12,045 bases of DNA from Ruminococcaceae bacterium UBA866 (GTDB lineage Bacteria; Bacillota; Clostridia; Oscillospirales; Ruminococcaceae). The notes beneath the pieces were generated by a model. That model had not been told where the DNA came from. It made no database searches and was given only the letters and a program-made list of their open reading frames with translations. The position numbers and the translations under genes are program-made. Every line of letters starts with the position of its first letter. Position 1 is the stretch's first letter. The stretch spans positions 13,537 to 25,581 of the forward strand of contig DBGA01000046.1 of the NCBI GenBank assembly GCA_002295325.1, written 5' to 3'. Positions 1 to 8,194 of the stretch are shown here, piece after piece.

Positions 1-1
1 C

Positions 2-973
2 CATAGGCTGTTTTATGATATGAAGAAAAATGATATCAACACAGTTTCTTTGGAGGCTTCCTCTCACGCATTAGACCAACAAAGGTTAGACAACATTAGG
101 TTTAAGATTGCAATTTTTACAAACCTAACACAAGACCATCTCGATTATCACGATAGTATGGCAGAGTATTTTAATGCAAAGAAAAAGCTGTTTTCTATGA
201 CAGACTATGCCGTTATTAATATTGATGACCCTTATGGTAGAGAGCTTGTAAAATCACTCACAATACCCTATGTAACATATTCGACAACCAATGAAAAAGC
301 AGATTTTTACGCAGACTGTATCGTCTGCAATCAAGACGGTGTTCAATTTAGATTAAATCACAATGATATCAAATGTAAGGTTTTGTTTGCAATTCCAGGT
401 ATCTATTCCGTGCAAAACGCATTGGCTGCAATTGCTGCTTGTGTCAATGTCGGAATGTCAATTGAGTCGATTGTTTTAGGGCTTTCTCAAATGCCGGGTA
501 TTATGGGCAGAAGTGAACTGATTAAAACAGGTAAAGGATTCAATGTAATCTGTGACTATGCGCATACACCCGATGGACTTATCAATATCCTAAAGAGCAC
601 AAGGCAGTATGCAAAAGGGAAAATCACTCTGCTTTTTGGCTGTGGTGGTGACAGGGATAAGGAAAAGCGTCCTATTATGGGAAGCATTGCAGCAGAACTT
701 GCTGATTTTTCCATTGTAACCTCTGATAATCCTAGAACGGAAAACCCGAGTAGTATTATTAATGACATTCTTTCAGGAATACCGTATAATAAGGAATACA
801 TAGCAATTTTAGATAGACGTGATGCAATTAGGTATGCAATCGCTACCGCAAATAAGGGTGACACTATTATCCTTGCTGGAAAAGGGCATGAGCAGTATCA
901 AATATTAGGCGATAAAAAGCTTTATTTTGATGAGAGAAAACTTGTGCGTGGAATACTAAAGTCACTGGGTTAG
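2..973 (+). CDS. murE: UDP-MurNAc-tripeptide synthetase MurE (5' end missing)
   Basis: This is the C-terminal two thirds of a Mur ligase that adds the third stem-peptide residue to UDP-MurNAc-L-Ala-D-Glu in the cytoplasm. The frame stays open to the left edge, so the ATG at 20 is internal. About 160 residues are missing compared with the usual ~490, including the P-loop. Visible motifs, numbered from that ATG, are E-A-S-S-H at 12-16, T-N-L-T-Q-D-H-L-D-Y-H at 34-44, and N-A-K at 52-54, whose lysine matches the carbamylated lysine of the family. The later sequence has D-Y-A-H-T-P and D-N-P-R. In this family D-N-P-R is the meso-diaminopimelate specificity signature, whereas lysine-adding enzymes differ there, so a DAP-type wall is expected. 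murF follows after 18 nt. Confidence 0.96.
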   Translation, partial: HRLFYDMKKNDINTVSLEASSHALDQQRLDNIRFKIAIFTNLTQDHLDYHDSMAEYFNAKKKLFSMTDYAVINIDDPYGRELVKSLTIPYVTYSTTNEKADFYADCIVCNQDGVQFRLNHNDIKCKVLFAIPGIYSVQNALAAIAACVNVGMSIESIVLGLSQMPGIMGRSELIKTGKGFNVICDYAHTPDGLINILKSTRQYAKGKITLLFGCGGDRDKEKRPIMGSIAAELADFSIVTSDNPRTENPSSIINDILSGIPYNKEYIAILDRRDAIRYAIATANKGDTIILAGKGHEQYQILGDKKLYFDERKLVRGILKSLG

Positions 974-994
974 AACAATAAAAGGAGGCTGATG

Positions 995-2359
995 ATGGAA
1001 AAGTTATCACTAAAAAATCTTGCTGGGGCAATTAATGCGAGCTGCGATTGTGAAGCAGTAATCAATGGTGTATGTATTGATACACGCAAGATCGAAAAGG
1101 GTTGTCTTTTTATTGCGATAAAAGGCGATAATTTTGATGGTCATGATTTTATCGAAAAAGCATTTGAGCTTGGTGTGGCAGGAGTTGTATCCGCAAGACC
1201 AGTACCAAATCACGATGAAGTGATTTTGGTAGATGATACAAGGAAAGCACTTCTTGATCTCGCTGCATACTACAGAAGCCTCTTTAATATATTCACAGTT
1301 GGAGTTACTGGAAGTGTTGGAAAAACTTCAACAAAAGAAATGATATACTCAATTTTGAGTGAAAAGGGAGAAACCCTAAAAACCGAGGGTAACTTTAACA
1401 ATGAAATCGGTATGCCCCTTACTATGTTTAGGCTCGATCAAAGCTTTAAAAACGCTGTTTTAGAAATGGGAATGAGCTCATTTGGAGAAATTAGCGAACT
1501 CACTAAGGTTTGCAAACCAAATGTTGGGGTGATCACGAATATCGGTGTGTCCCATATTGAAATTTTAGGTAGCAGAGAAAATATCCGAAAGGCAAAACTT
1601 GAAATTACTGATGGAATGACATATGATGCACCCCTTGTGTTAAATGCTGACGACGATATGTTGCGCACTATAAGCGGCGAATATGAACAGCCTGTCGTTT
1701 ATTATGGCATAGATTTTCCGGCAGACATCATGGCAAGCGATATTGAGCAAATCGGAAATTCCACAGCCTTTTTAATAAACTATTATGGAAAAAGCATAAA
1801 GGCAAGCATTCCAACAATAGGCAAGCATAACGTGTATAATGCACTCGCTGGTTTTTGCGTTGGACTGATTGCCCAGATGAAACCAGAAGATATTGTTAGA
1901 GGAATGAAGTTTTATCAAAACGCAGGTTTAAGACAAAACACGTCAATAGTAAATGGAATAACATTAGTTGCTGATTGTTATAATGCAAGCCCTGATTCTA
2001 TGCTAGCAGCACTTGATGTCATTACAAATATAGAGTGCACAGGAAGACGTATCTGCGTTTTGGGCGATATGCTTGAGCTTGGTGAGTTCTCATGTGATGC
2101 CCATATTGAGATTGGAAAAGCAGTTGGACGAACACTCGTTGACATTTTAATCTGTTATGGTGAAGAGGCAAAAGATATAAAACGTGGTGCAATGATGGTA
2201 GGTATGAAAAATGTCCTACATTTTGATGAAAAACAAGATATCTCAGATTACCTTATTCATAATGCGCAACAAGGTGACGCTATTATATTTAAAGCTAGTA
2301 GAGGAATGAAACTAGAGGAAGTAATCACACAGTTAAATGAGGAGTGGAAAAATGGTTAA
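995..2359 (+). CDS. murF: UDP-MurNAc-tripeptide:D-Ala-D-Ala ligase MurF
   Basis: MurF adds D-Ala-D-Ala to the UDP-MurNAc-tripeptide, finishing the cytoplasmic pentapeptide precursor. The protein has about 454 residues, the usual family length. Near residue 110 is the ATP-binding loop G-S-V-G-K-T-S-T-K-E. It is followed by N-F-N-N-E-I-G-M-P, the central G-V-I-T-N-I-G-V-S-H block, D-C-Y-N-A-S-P-D-S-M and G-D-M-L-E-L-G, all typical of MurF. Two adjacent ATG codons lie at 992 and 995. The ribosome binding site AAAGGAGG at 981-988 is only 3 nt from the first and 6 nt from the second, so I chose 995; the difference is one residue. The 3' end overlaps mraY by 8 nt, which suggests translational coupling. 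Confidence 0.96.
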   Translation: MEKLSLKNLAGAINASCDCEAVINGVCIDTRKIEKGCLFIAIKGDNFDGHDFIEKAFELGVAGVVSARPVPNHDEVILVDDTRKALLDLAAYYRSLFNIFTVGVTGSVGKTSTKEMIYSILSEKGETLKTEGNFNNEIGMPLTMFRLDQSFKNAVLEMGMSSFGEISELTKVCKPNVGVITNIGVSHIEILGSRENIRKAKLEITDGMTYDAPLVLNADDDMLRTISGEYEQPVVYYGIDFPADIMASDIEQIGNSTAFLINYYGKSIKASIPTIGKHNVYNALAGFCVGLIAQMKPEDIVRGMKFYQNAGLRQNTSIVNGITLVADCYNASPDSMLAALDVITNIECTGRRICVLGDMLELGEFSCDAHIEIGKAVGRTLVDILICYGEEAKDIKRGAMMVGMKNVLHFDEKQDISDYLIHNAQQGDAIIFKASRGMKLEEVITQLNEEWKNG

Positions 2360-3356
2360 TGTTAGCACAATCGTTACAGCAGTAACTGCATTTACGATAA
2401 CAACTATGCTTGGAATGATATTGATACCAATGCTAAGAAAGCTAAAATTTGGACAAAGTATCAAACAGGATGGCCCATCATGGCACAATGCAAAACAAGG
2501 AACACCGACAATGGGCGGAATTATGTTCATCGTTGGTACTGTTGTGGCCGTTCTGCTTGGCTATGCTTCCCTTATTATATGGGATAAAACTGCAATTAAT
2601 TTTGAACAAACGGTTATGCTGTTTGCAGGTCTTATCATGGCAATCCTTTTTGGATTGATAGGTTTTTTAGATGACTACATAAAGGTAGTAAAAAAGCAAA
2701 ACGAAGGATTAAAGGCTCGGCAAAAAATCATATTGCAGATATTGGTAACCACCGCATTTTTGACAGTACTATATATCTTTGGTGATCGCTCAACGGTTGT
2801 AAATATACCGTTTTTGGGAGGATTTGACTTTAAAGCGTTATATTATCCTGTAATGGGCATATTAATTATAGGTATTGTAAATTCTGCAAACTTAACAGAT
2901 GGTATTGACGGACTTGCAACTTCAGTCACTTTTGTAATAGGAATATTCTTTATGCTTGCAACCTCATATCTGGCGTTATTTGGAATGAATATCATTGCAA
3001 CTGCGCTCTCTGCTAGCTGTATTGGTTTTTTGGTGTATAATGCTCACCCTGCAAAGGTGTTCATGGGCGATACTGGCTCCATGTTCTTAGGTGGAATAAC
3101 TATGGCTTTGGGCTTTGGGCTTAATATGGAATTTATATTGTTTTTTGTAGGCTTTATCTATTGCCTTGAGTCCTTGTCTGTTATGTTGCAGGTAATCAGC
3201 TTTAAAACAACAGGCAAGCGTATTTTTAGAATGAGCCCTATCCACCATCATTTTGAAATGGGTGGCATGAGCGAAAATAAAATTGTTACTATGTTTACAG
3301 GAATTACCGTAGTAATGTGTGTGATTGCATTCTTTGCAGTAATACAGTTGAGATAA
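2352..3356 (+). CDS. mraY: Phospho-N-acetylmuramoyl-pentapeptide transferase MraY
   Basis: MraY is a polytopic membrane enzyme that moves phospho-MurNAc-pentapeptide from UDP to undecaprenyl phosphate, making lipid I at the inner face of the membrane. The 334-residue product alternates about ten hydrophobic segments with conserved cytoplasmic motifs. These are Q-D-G-P-S-W-H-N-A-K-Q-G-T-P-T-M-G-G at 39-56, F-L-D-D-Y at 105-109 (the metal-binding aspartate pair), N-S-A-N-L-T-D-G-I-D-G-L at 177-188, G-D-T-G-S at 239-243, and P-I-H-H-H-F-E near 296-302. An in-frame ATG at 2337 exists, but GAGGAG at 2339-2344 sits 7 nt before the ATG at 2352, which makes the later start much better supported. It begins inside the last codons of murF. 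Confidence 0.96.
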   Translation: MVNVSTIVTAVTAFTITTMLGMILIPMLRKLKFGQSIKQDGPSWHNAKQGTPTMGGIMFIVGTVVAVLLGYASLIIWDKTAINFEQTVMLFAGLIMAILFGLIGFLDDYIKVVKKQNEGLKARQKIILQILVTTAFLTVLYIFGDRSTVVNIPFLGGFDFKALYYPVMGILIIGIVNSANLTDGIDGLATSVTFVIGIFFMLATSYLALFGMNIIATALSASCIGFLVYNAHPAKVFMGDTGSMFLGGITMALGFGLNMEFILFFVGFIYCLESLSVMLQVISFKTTGKRIFRMSPIHHHFEMGGMSENKIVTMFTGITVVMCVIAFFAVIQLR

Positions 3357-3383
3357 CATTAAATTTTTAGGGAGGTAATCGTA

Positions 3384-4571
3384 TTGGCTAGGTCAAAATC
3401 ACAAAATATCAATCAGGGACAAAGACAACCTAATAACACTGCCTCACCAAAACAACCACCTAAAAAGCATAAAAAACTCGATACAAGCTTTTTGATTATC
3501 ATATTGGTGCTTTTAACATATGGAATTATTATGGTTTTCTCAGCAAGCTATGCCTCTGCAAAGTTCGAGTATGGCAATAGTTTTCACTACATTTCACGAC
3601 ACGTTTTGTTTGTTATCGGTGGAATTATAGCAATGTTCATTGCGTCGTATGTTGATTATCACATCTATCGACGGGTCGTGTTTTGGATTTTTGGTGGTTC
3701 ATTTATCCTACTTGCGCTGGTTCCTGTTATAGGAACTAGCCTTGGTACCATTGCAAAAAGATGGATTGCAATAGGATCTTTTTCGTTTCAACCCTCTGAA
3801 ATTATGAAATTCGCAATTATTGTTTTGTTCTCCCATCTCATTTCGCTACATTATAAACGAATGGGAACGTTCACCTATGGTGTTATTCCTTTTGCAATTT
3901 GCTTATTAACTGTTGCTGGTTTAATGATGCTTCAACCCCATCTTTCTGGAACAGTGTTACTTTTTTTGCTTGGGTTTATCATGATGTTTGTAGGCGGAAC
4001 AAAACTAAGATACTTTTTGGGATTGATAGCCTGTGGTGGAGTTGGTATTGCTGGAATTATAGCAATTAAGGGTGCAGACTATATTGTCGGCAGACTTCAA
4101 AGCTGGCTAGATCCATTCGGCGGTAATATTCAAGCAGAAACATGGCAAATTGTTCAATCCCTTGTTGCCATCGGCTCAGGCGGGCTTATGGGCAGAGGAA
4201 TTGGTATGTCCAGACAAAAATATCTTTATCTTCCTGAGCCACAAAACGACTTCATATTTGCCATAATCTGCGAGGAGCTTGGTCTCATTGGTGCATTAAT
4301 GGTAATTATATTGTTTATTATGTTTGCACTTAGAGGATTTTCAATTGCCTCAAAAGCGCCCGATAAGTTTGGATATATGATGGGTGTAGGGCTTACTGCT
4401 CAAATTCTAATTCAAGCAGTGCTAAATATTGGTGTAGTAACAAGCACAATTCCAAATACGGGAATAAGCTTACCTTTCTTTAGCTATGGAGGTACTGCAC
4501 TTCTAATGCAGCTTGGTCAAATGGGAATATTGCTCAATATTTCACGGCAAGCCTCCATTGAAAAGATATAA
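3384..4571 (+). CDS. ftsW: SEDS-family peptidoglycan polymerase FtsW/SpoVE
   Basis: This is a SEDS-family membrane protein, a glycosyltransferase that polymerises lipid II and works with a class B penicillin-binding protein at the septum. The 395 residues start with a cytoplasmic tail of about 33 residues rich in Gln, Asn, Pro and Lys, followed by about ten membrane segments. Signature motifs are K-R-W-I-A-I-G...F-Q-P-S-E at 125-139, W-L-D-P at 241-244 (Asp243 aligns with the catalytic aspartate of RodA/FtsW), A-I-G-S-G-G at 262-267 and P-F-F-S-Y-G-G at 364-370. The family Q-P-D-x-G-T block reads Q-P-H-L-S-G-T here. The start is TTG, 7 nt after AGGGAGGT at 3369-3376. Position between mraY and murG matches spoVE of Bacillus, so a sporulation role is possible; sequence alone does not separate FtsW from SpoVE. 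Confidence 0.93.
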   Translation: MARSKSQNINQGQRQPNNTASPKQPPKKHKKLDTSFLIIILVLLTYGIIMVFSASYASAKFEYGNSFHYISRHVLFVIGGIIAMFIASYVDYHIYRRVVFWIFGGSFILLALVPVIGTSLGTIAKRWIAIGSFSFQPSEIMKFAIIVLFSHLISLHYKRMGTFTYGVIPFAICLLTVAGLMMLQPHLSGTVLLFLLGFIMMFVGGTKLRYFLGLIACGGVGIAGIIAIKGADYIVGRLQSWLDPFGGNIQAETWQIVQSLVAIGSGGLMGRGIGMSRQKYLYLPEPQNDFIFAIICEELGLIGALMVIILFIMFALRGFSIASKAPDKFGYMMGVGLTAQILIQAVLNIGVVTSTIPNTGISLPFFSYGGTALLMQLGQMGILLNISRQASIEKI

Positions 4572-4575
4572 CAAG

Positions 4576-4601
4576 AGGCTCACTGAAATTTCAGTGAGCC
4601 T
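4576..4601. repeat. Perfect 26-nt palindrome between ftsW and murG
   Basis: The 13-nt left arm AGGCTCACTGAAA at 4576-4588 is followed at once by its exact reverse complement. As RNA it would fold into an 11-bp stem with an AAUU loop. It begins 5 nt after the ftsW stop codon. No T-run follows (TAAACTGG comes next), so it is not a standard intrinsic terminator. It may be a weak attenuator, an RNA processing or stabilising hairpin, or a protein binding site. Confidence 0.85.
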
Positions 4602-4644
4602 AAACTGGATTAAGAAGAAAAAACTATTTTTAAAGGGTGATTAG

Positions 4645-5763
4645 GTGAAAATACTATTAACAGGAGGCGGTACAGGTGGACATATTAACCCTGCTATTGC
4701 CATTGCACAATATGTAAAGGCAAATGATAAGAATGCCAAAATACTGTATGCAGGCACCCCAAACGGCATGGAGGCAAGGCTTGTAAAAAAGGCAGGTTTT
4801 GATTTTGTGCCAATCAATGTTAAGGGACTTAGTCGAAGTCTTGCACCTAAGGATATTTTGCATAACATAAGTGCTGTTTACACTGTTATTCGCTCAAAGT
4901 CAAGGGCAAAGGCTATCTTAAAGGAGTTTAAACCAGATATTGTAATAGGTACTGGTGGATATGTGTGTGGACCGATTGTATTACAAGCCACAAAAATGGG
5001 AATAAAAACTGCAATACACGAGCAAAATGCATTTCCTGGGGTAACCAATCGTCTGCTTGCCAAAAAGGTTGATATGGTCTTTTTGGCAGTAGAAGAGGCG
5101 AAAAAACATCTTGATAGCACAATAAAATATCAAGTGGTCGGAAACCCAGTAAGGGAGAGTGTGATTTATAAATCCAAAGCAGAGGCGAAAAAGGAACTTG
5201 GTTTGGACGATAGAATGTGCATTTTATCCTTTGGAGGAAGCTTGGGTGCTGACACCTTAAATAAGATTGCAGCCGATATCATCGAGTGGCACTATAAGCA
5301 GGGGCTTGTCAATCACATTCATGGTTATGGAAGACTCGGTAAGGAGAAATTTCCAAATCTACTTAAAGAGCGAGAAATTGACTTAAAGCGAAATGACAGC
5401 ATTCATGTGCATGAATTTATAGATAATATGGATACCTGCATGGCGGCAGCAGATTTACTTATTTGCAGGGCAGGTGCAATCACAATTTCAGAGATTGAAG
5501 CAACCGGAAAGCCAGCAATTTTAGTGCCGTCGCCAAATGTGACTGCAAACCATCAATTCCATAATGCAATGGTGCTAAAAGCAAAATCTGCGGCTTTATT
5601 GTTAGAGGAAAAGGATTATACAAAAGAAACTGTTGTCAATATGGTAAAAGAGCTTTACAACAATCCATCAAAGCTTGATGAGTTGTCTAAAAATGCTTCG
5701 AAACTTGCCATAATGGACACTACAAAGCGTATCTATGATGCAATGGTTGGGATGTTAAAATAA
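4645..5763 (+). CDS. murG: Lipid II synthase, UDP-GlcNAc transferase MurG
   Basis: MurG is the peripheral membrane GT-B glycosyltransferase that adds GlcNAc to lipid I, giving lipid II. The 372 residues match the family length. The N-terminal domain has the glycine-rich loop G-G-G-T-G-G-H at 7-13, I-G-T-G-G-Y-V at 101-107 and H-E-Q-N-A-F-P-G-V-T-N-R at 125-136. The C-terminal UDP-GlcNAc-binding domain has F-G-G-S-L-G-A at 196-202, H-E-F-I near 256-259, then A-A-A-D-L-L-I-C-R-A-G-A at 267-278, with N-H-Q at 302-304. The start is GTG; the ribosome binding site AAAGGGTGA lies at 4632-4640. The gene is separated from ftsW by 73 nt containing a perfect palindrome. Confidence 0.96.
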   Translation: MKILLTGGGTGGHINPAIAIAQYVKANDKNAKILYAGTPNGMEARLVKKAGFDFVPINVKGLSRSLAPKDILHNISAVYTVIRSKSRAKAILKEFKPDIVIGTGGYVCGPIVLQATKMGIKTAIHEQNAFPGVTNRLLAKKVDMVFLAVEEAKKHLDSTIKYQVVGNPVRESVIYKSKAEAKKELGLDDRMCILSFGGSLGADTLNKIAADIIEWHYKQGLVNHIHGYGRLGKEKFPNLLKEREIDLKRNDSIHVHEFIDNMDTCMAAADLLICRAGAITISEIEATGKPAILVPSPNVTANHQFHNAMVLKAKSAALLLEEKDYTKETVVNMVKELYNNPSKLDELSKNASKLAIMDTTKRIYDAMVGMLK

Positions 5764-5773
5764 TATACAATGC

Positions 5774-5807
5774 GGGTTATGTTTTAATTGGCATGGGTTT
5801 TGTTTTT
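5774..5807 (+). repeat. Imperfect direct repeat in the murG-murA gap
   Basis: Two 13-nt copies, GGGTTATGTTTTA at 5774-5786 and GGGTTTTGTTTTT at 5795-5807, match at 11 of 13 positions and are offset by 21 bp, about two helical turns. This could be a paired protein binding site, but T-rich sequence makes a chance match quite possible. Confidence 0.35.
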
Positions 5808-5820
5808 ACGTTTTTCACCA

Positions 5821-5872
5821 TTTCATCACGCAGGGCATAATATAGTTTGCAAACTAATTTTATGCGATGAAA
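5821..5872 (+). promoter_or_regulatory. Long hairpin ending at the murA ribosome binding site
   Basis: The 3' arm TTATGCGATGAAA (5860-5872) can pair with GCATAA (5835-5840) and TTTCATC (5821-5827). An alternative register pairs CGCA at 5829-5832 with TGCG at 5863-5866. Inside lies a perfect 14-nt palindrome, TAGTTTGCAAACTA at 5843-5856. The last three bases of the hairpin are the first bases of the murA ribosome binding site AAAGGG (5870-5875), so folding could limit ribosome access. A protein operator is the other reading. The structure is visible; the regulatory role is inference. Confidence 0.55.
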
Positions 5873-5882
5873 GGGTGTTATT

Positions 5883-7136
5883 ATGGAAAGACTGATAGTA
5901 AAAGGAGGAGAGCGTCTTCGGGGAGAAATTGACGTTCACGGAGCTAAAAATAGCTCGCTTCCAATACTTGCAGCGACACTTTTATGTGGCGGTGAAACTG
6001 TTTTGCATAACTGTCCAAAGCTTTCTGACGTTGATGCTGCAATAAAAATATTGCTATATCTAGGCTGCGATGTAAAGCGTTATGAGGATACAGTTATCAT
6101 AAATAGTGATAGCATAAATTCGAGCGAAATACCGGAGAGTTTAATGCATGAAATGCGATCATCAATCGTATTTTTAGGTGCAATAATTTCTCGTATGAAC
6201 AAGGCTAAGCTCTCTTTTCCAGGCGGATGTGAGTTAGGTCCACGACCTATCGACTTACATATTTCGTCGTTAAAAAAGTTAGGAGTAACAATAAACGAGG
6301 AGTATGGGACATTAGATTGTGAAGCTAAAAGCGGACTTGTCGGCACAAAAATTAACCTTTCTTTCCCAAGCGTTGGCGCAACTGAAAACATAATGCTTGC
6401 AAGCGTTATGGCAAAGGGCGAAACTATTATTCTTAATGCTGCACAAGAACCTGAAATTATAGACCTTGCAAACTACCTTATTTCGCGTGGAGCAAAAATA
6501 AAAGATGCTGGTAAATCAACTGTAATTATTGAGGGAGTTAGCGAGCTAAAATCCACAGAGTACCGAGTGATGCCAGATAGAATTGTGGCAACAACTTATA
6601 TTTCCGCTGTTTCAATCACCGGTGGAGATGTGCTGATAAAGGACGTTAACCCCGATGATTTAGAGAGTGTAATCCCTGTTTTTGAACAAGCAGGCTCTAA
6701 GCTAAAGGTATATAAAGATAGTATTTTTGTAAGTGGCCCTAGCATTATAAGACCAGTTAAAAATATACGAACAATGCCTTATCCAGGGTTTCCGACCGAT
6801 GCACAAGCTCCAATTATGGCAATGCTTACCTTGTCTAGTGGAACAAGTGTATTTGTAGAAAACATATTTGAAAGCAGATATAAGCACGCAGGCGAACTTG
6901 TTCGCATGGGCGCTGATATAAAAGTTGAGGGCAAGGTTGCAATTGTGCAGGGCGTAGAGAAACTCTATGGTGCATCAGTTGAGGCAACAGACCTTCGTGG
7001 GGGAGCTGCCCTTTGTATCGCAGCACTAGCGGCAAACGGTGAAACTAAGATTAATAACATAGGTCATATTGACCGAGGATATGAATCAATTGAGCAGGCA
7101 TTAGGTCGGCTTGGAGCAAAAATAGTAAGGGAGTAA
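5883..7136 (+). CDS. murA: UDP-GlcNAc 1-carboxyvinyltransferase MurA
   Basis: MurA catalyses the first committed step of peptidoglycan synthesis, transferring enolpyruvate from PEP to UDP-GlcNAc in the cytoplasm. The 417-residue protein has the two-lobed EPSP-synthase-like fold. Key residues align almost number for number with the E. coli enzyme: Lys22-Asn23 in G-A-K-N-S-S-L-P, the active-site Cys116 in P-G-G-C-E-L-G-P-R-P, Asp306 in F-P-T-D-A-Q and Arg398 in H-I-D-R-G-Y-E. Because the cysteine is kept, the enzyme should be open to alkylation by fosfomycin (known for the family). The segment D-R-I-V-A-T-T-Y differs from the common D-R-I-E-A-G-T. The ribosome binding site AAAGGG at 5870-5875 gives the ATG at 5883. 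Many Firmicutes carry a second murA elsewhere; that cannot be seen here. Confidence 0.96.
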   Translation: MERLIVKGGERLRGEIDVHGAKNSSLPILAATLLCGGETVLHNCPKLSDVDAAIKILLYLGCDVKRYEDTVIINSDSINSSEIPESLMHEMRSSIVFLGAIISRMNKAKLSFPGGCELGPRPIDLHISSLKKLGVTINEEYGTLDCEAKSGLVGTKINLSFPSVGATENIMLASVMAKGETIILNAAQEPEIIDLANYLISRGAKIKDAGKSTVIIEGVSELKSTEYRVMPDRIVATTYISAVSITGGDVLIKDVNPDDLESVIPVFEQAGSKLKVYKDSIFVSGPSIIRPVKNIRTMPYPGFPTDAQAPIMAMLTLSSGTSVFVENIFESRYKHAGELVRMGADIKVEGKVAIVQGVEKLYGASVEATDLRGGAALCIAALAANGETKINNIGHIDRGYESIEQALGRLGAKIVRE

Positions 7137-7138
7137 TA

Positions 7139-8056
7139 ATGAAGTACGATAAGAACTTGAATGGCGTAAAAATGAATAAAGATGTAAAAAGACGGGTTGA
7201 GCCTGAGCATTTAAGTGTGCCAGATTTCGTTCAGACTCCACCGTCTAAAAGACCTGCCAATTTGCATAGGCAGGCAAAAGTGCAGGAAAATACACGTCGC
7301 CATAAAAGACGCCATAAAAAAAACTACATACTTTACTACATATCATTGCTTATATTAATTACAGTTGTAGCAATTTCGCTTTCTCTTACAATATTTTTTA
7401 ACATAGAAAGCATATCTGTAAAAGGGAACACTGGGATCGATGTAAATACTATAATTGCTAGCAGTGGAATTGAAGAAGGGCAAAACCTTTTTAGGATAAA
7501 TATTGATAAAGCCAGTAAAAATATAATTTCAAATCATTTAACAATTGACAATGTAAAAATTAAGCGACAAATTCCGAGCACTCTGTCAATTGAGGTCGAA
7601 ATGGCAAAAACCAAAGCTGAAATTAGTTATTTAGAAAAAAGCTATAGTCTAAGCCATTCTCATAAAATTATTGGAGTAAACAAAGCACCCCTCGATGCGT
7701 CGGCAATTAGAATCGTTGGCCCTGATTTAAAAGACATTAAGCTAGGCGATTATATCACTCATGATGAAAAAAACAAGCTGGAAGTAATTGATATTGTATT
7801 GGATGCAATAGAGGAAAAAGAGCTTGCTCAAATCAAGGCGATTGATATCACTGATGAAATGACAATTAAGCTTTATTATGCAGATAGATATGAGATTAAG
7901 GTTGGTGGAGTTTTAGATATTGAGTATAAACTTCAATGGGCAATCAATCTGATTGACCAGCAATTAACTGACGAAAATGAAAAGGGAATTATCGACGTTT
8001 CGGCAGATAATGGGATGTATTACTTCAGACACGCTGATAAAATCAACATACCATAA
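7139..8056 (+). CDS. ftsQ: Cell division protein FtsQ/DivIB
   Basis: This is a bitopic divisome protein that scaffolds the FtsL/FtsB (DivIC) complex and helps control septal wall synthesis. The 305 residues show a basic cytoplasmic N-terminus of about 62 residues ending in R-R-H-K-R-R-H-K-K, a single membrane segment at about 63-87, then a POTRA-like domain at about 88-157. That domain starts F-N-I-E-S-I-S-V-K-G-N and has the typical K-I-K-R-Q-I-P-S-T-L-S-I-E-V ending. A beta-rich domain completes the extracellular part. Identification rests on this architecture and on its place between murA and ftsZ, since overall sequence conservation in the family is low. The start lies 2 nt after the murA stop, with AAGGGAG just upstream inside the murA end, pointing to coupled translation. 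Confidence 0.88.
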   Translation: MKYDKNLNGVKMNKDVKRRVEPEHLSVPDFVQTPPSKRPANLHRQAKVQENTRRHKRRHKKNYILYYISLLILITVVAISLSLTIFFNIESISVKGNTGIDVNTIIASSGIEEGQNLFRINIDKASKNIISNHLTIDNVKIKRQIPSTLSIEVEMAKTKAEISYLEKSYSLSHSHKIIGVNKAPLDASAIRIVGPDLKDIKLGDYITHDEKNKLEVIDIVLDAIEEKELAQIKAIDITDEMTIKLYYADRYEIKVGGVLDIEYKLQWAINLIDQQLTDENEKGIIDVSADNGMYYFRHADKINIP

Positions 8057-8137
8057 CACATTGTGATATGAATGTATAAAAAAATGTATATATAGTAAAC
8101 TTTATAAAAATAAATGGCTCAATATGCTATAAATATA

Positions 8138-8166
8138 TTGACTAAATTGTAATAACACTATAATAT
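8138..8166 (+). promoter_or_regulatory. Sigma-A-type promoter for ftsZ
   Basis: TTGACT at 8138-8143 serves as -35. The -10 is TATAAT at 8159-8164 (15-nt spacer) or the overlapping TAATAT at 8161-8166 (17-nt spacer). It lies in a 192-nt very AT-rich gap between ftsQ and ftsZ and would give a leader of roughly 75-80 nt. It suggests that ftsZ can be expressed separately from the upstream cluster. Confidence 0.65.
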
Positions 8167-8194
8167 ATATACTAAGGGTAAGTGAACCAATTAT

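Noticed and set aside
556..864. Minus-strand 102-codon frame inside murE
   Set aside because: Shadow of a conserved ligase gene; no independent evidence.
3357..3383. Room for murD between mraY and ftsW
   Set aside because: The 27-nt gap holds only the ftsW ribosome binding site; no murD remnant is present.
6080..6391. Minus-strand 103-codon frame inside murA
   Set aside because: It overlaps the active-site region of an intact murA and is a shadow frame.
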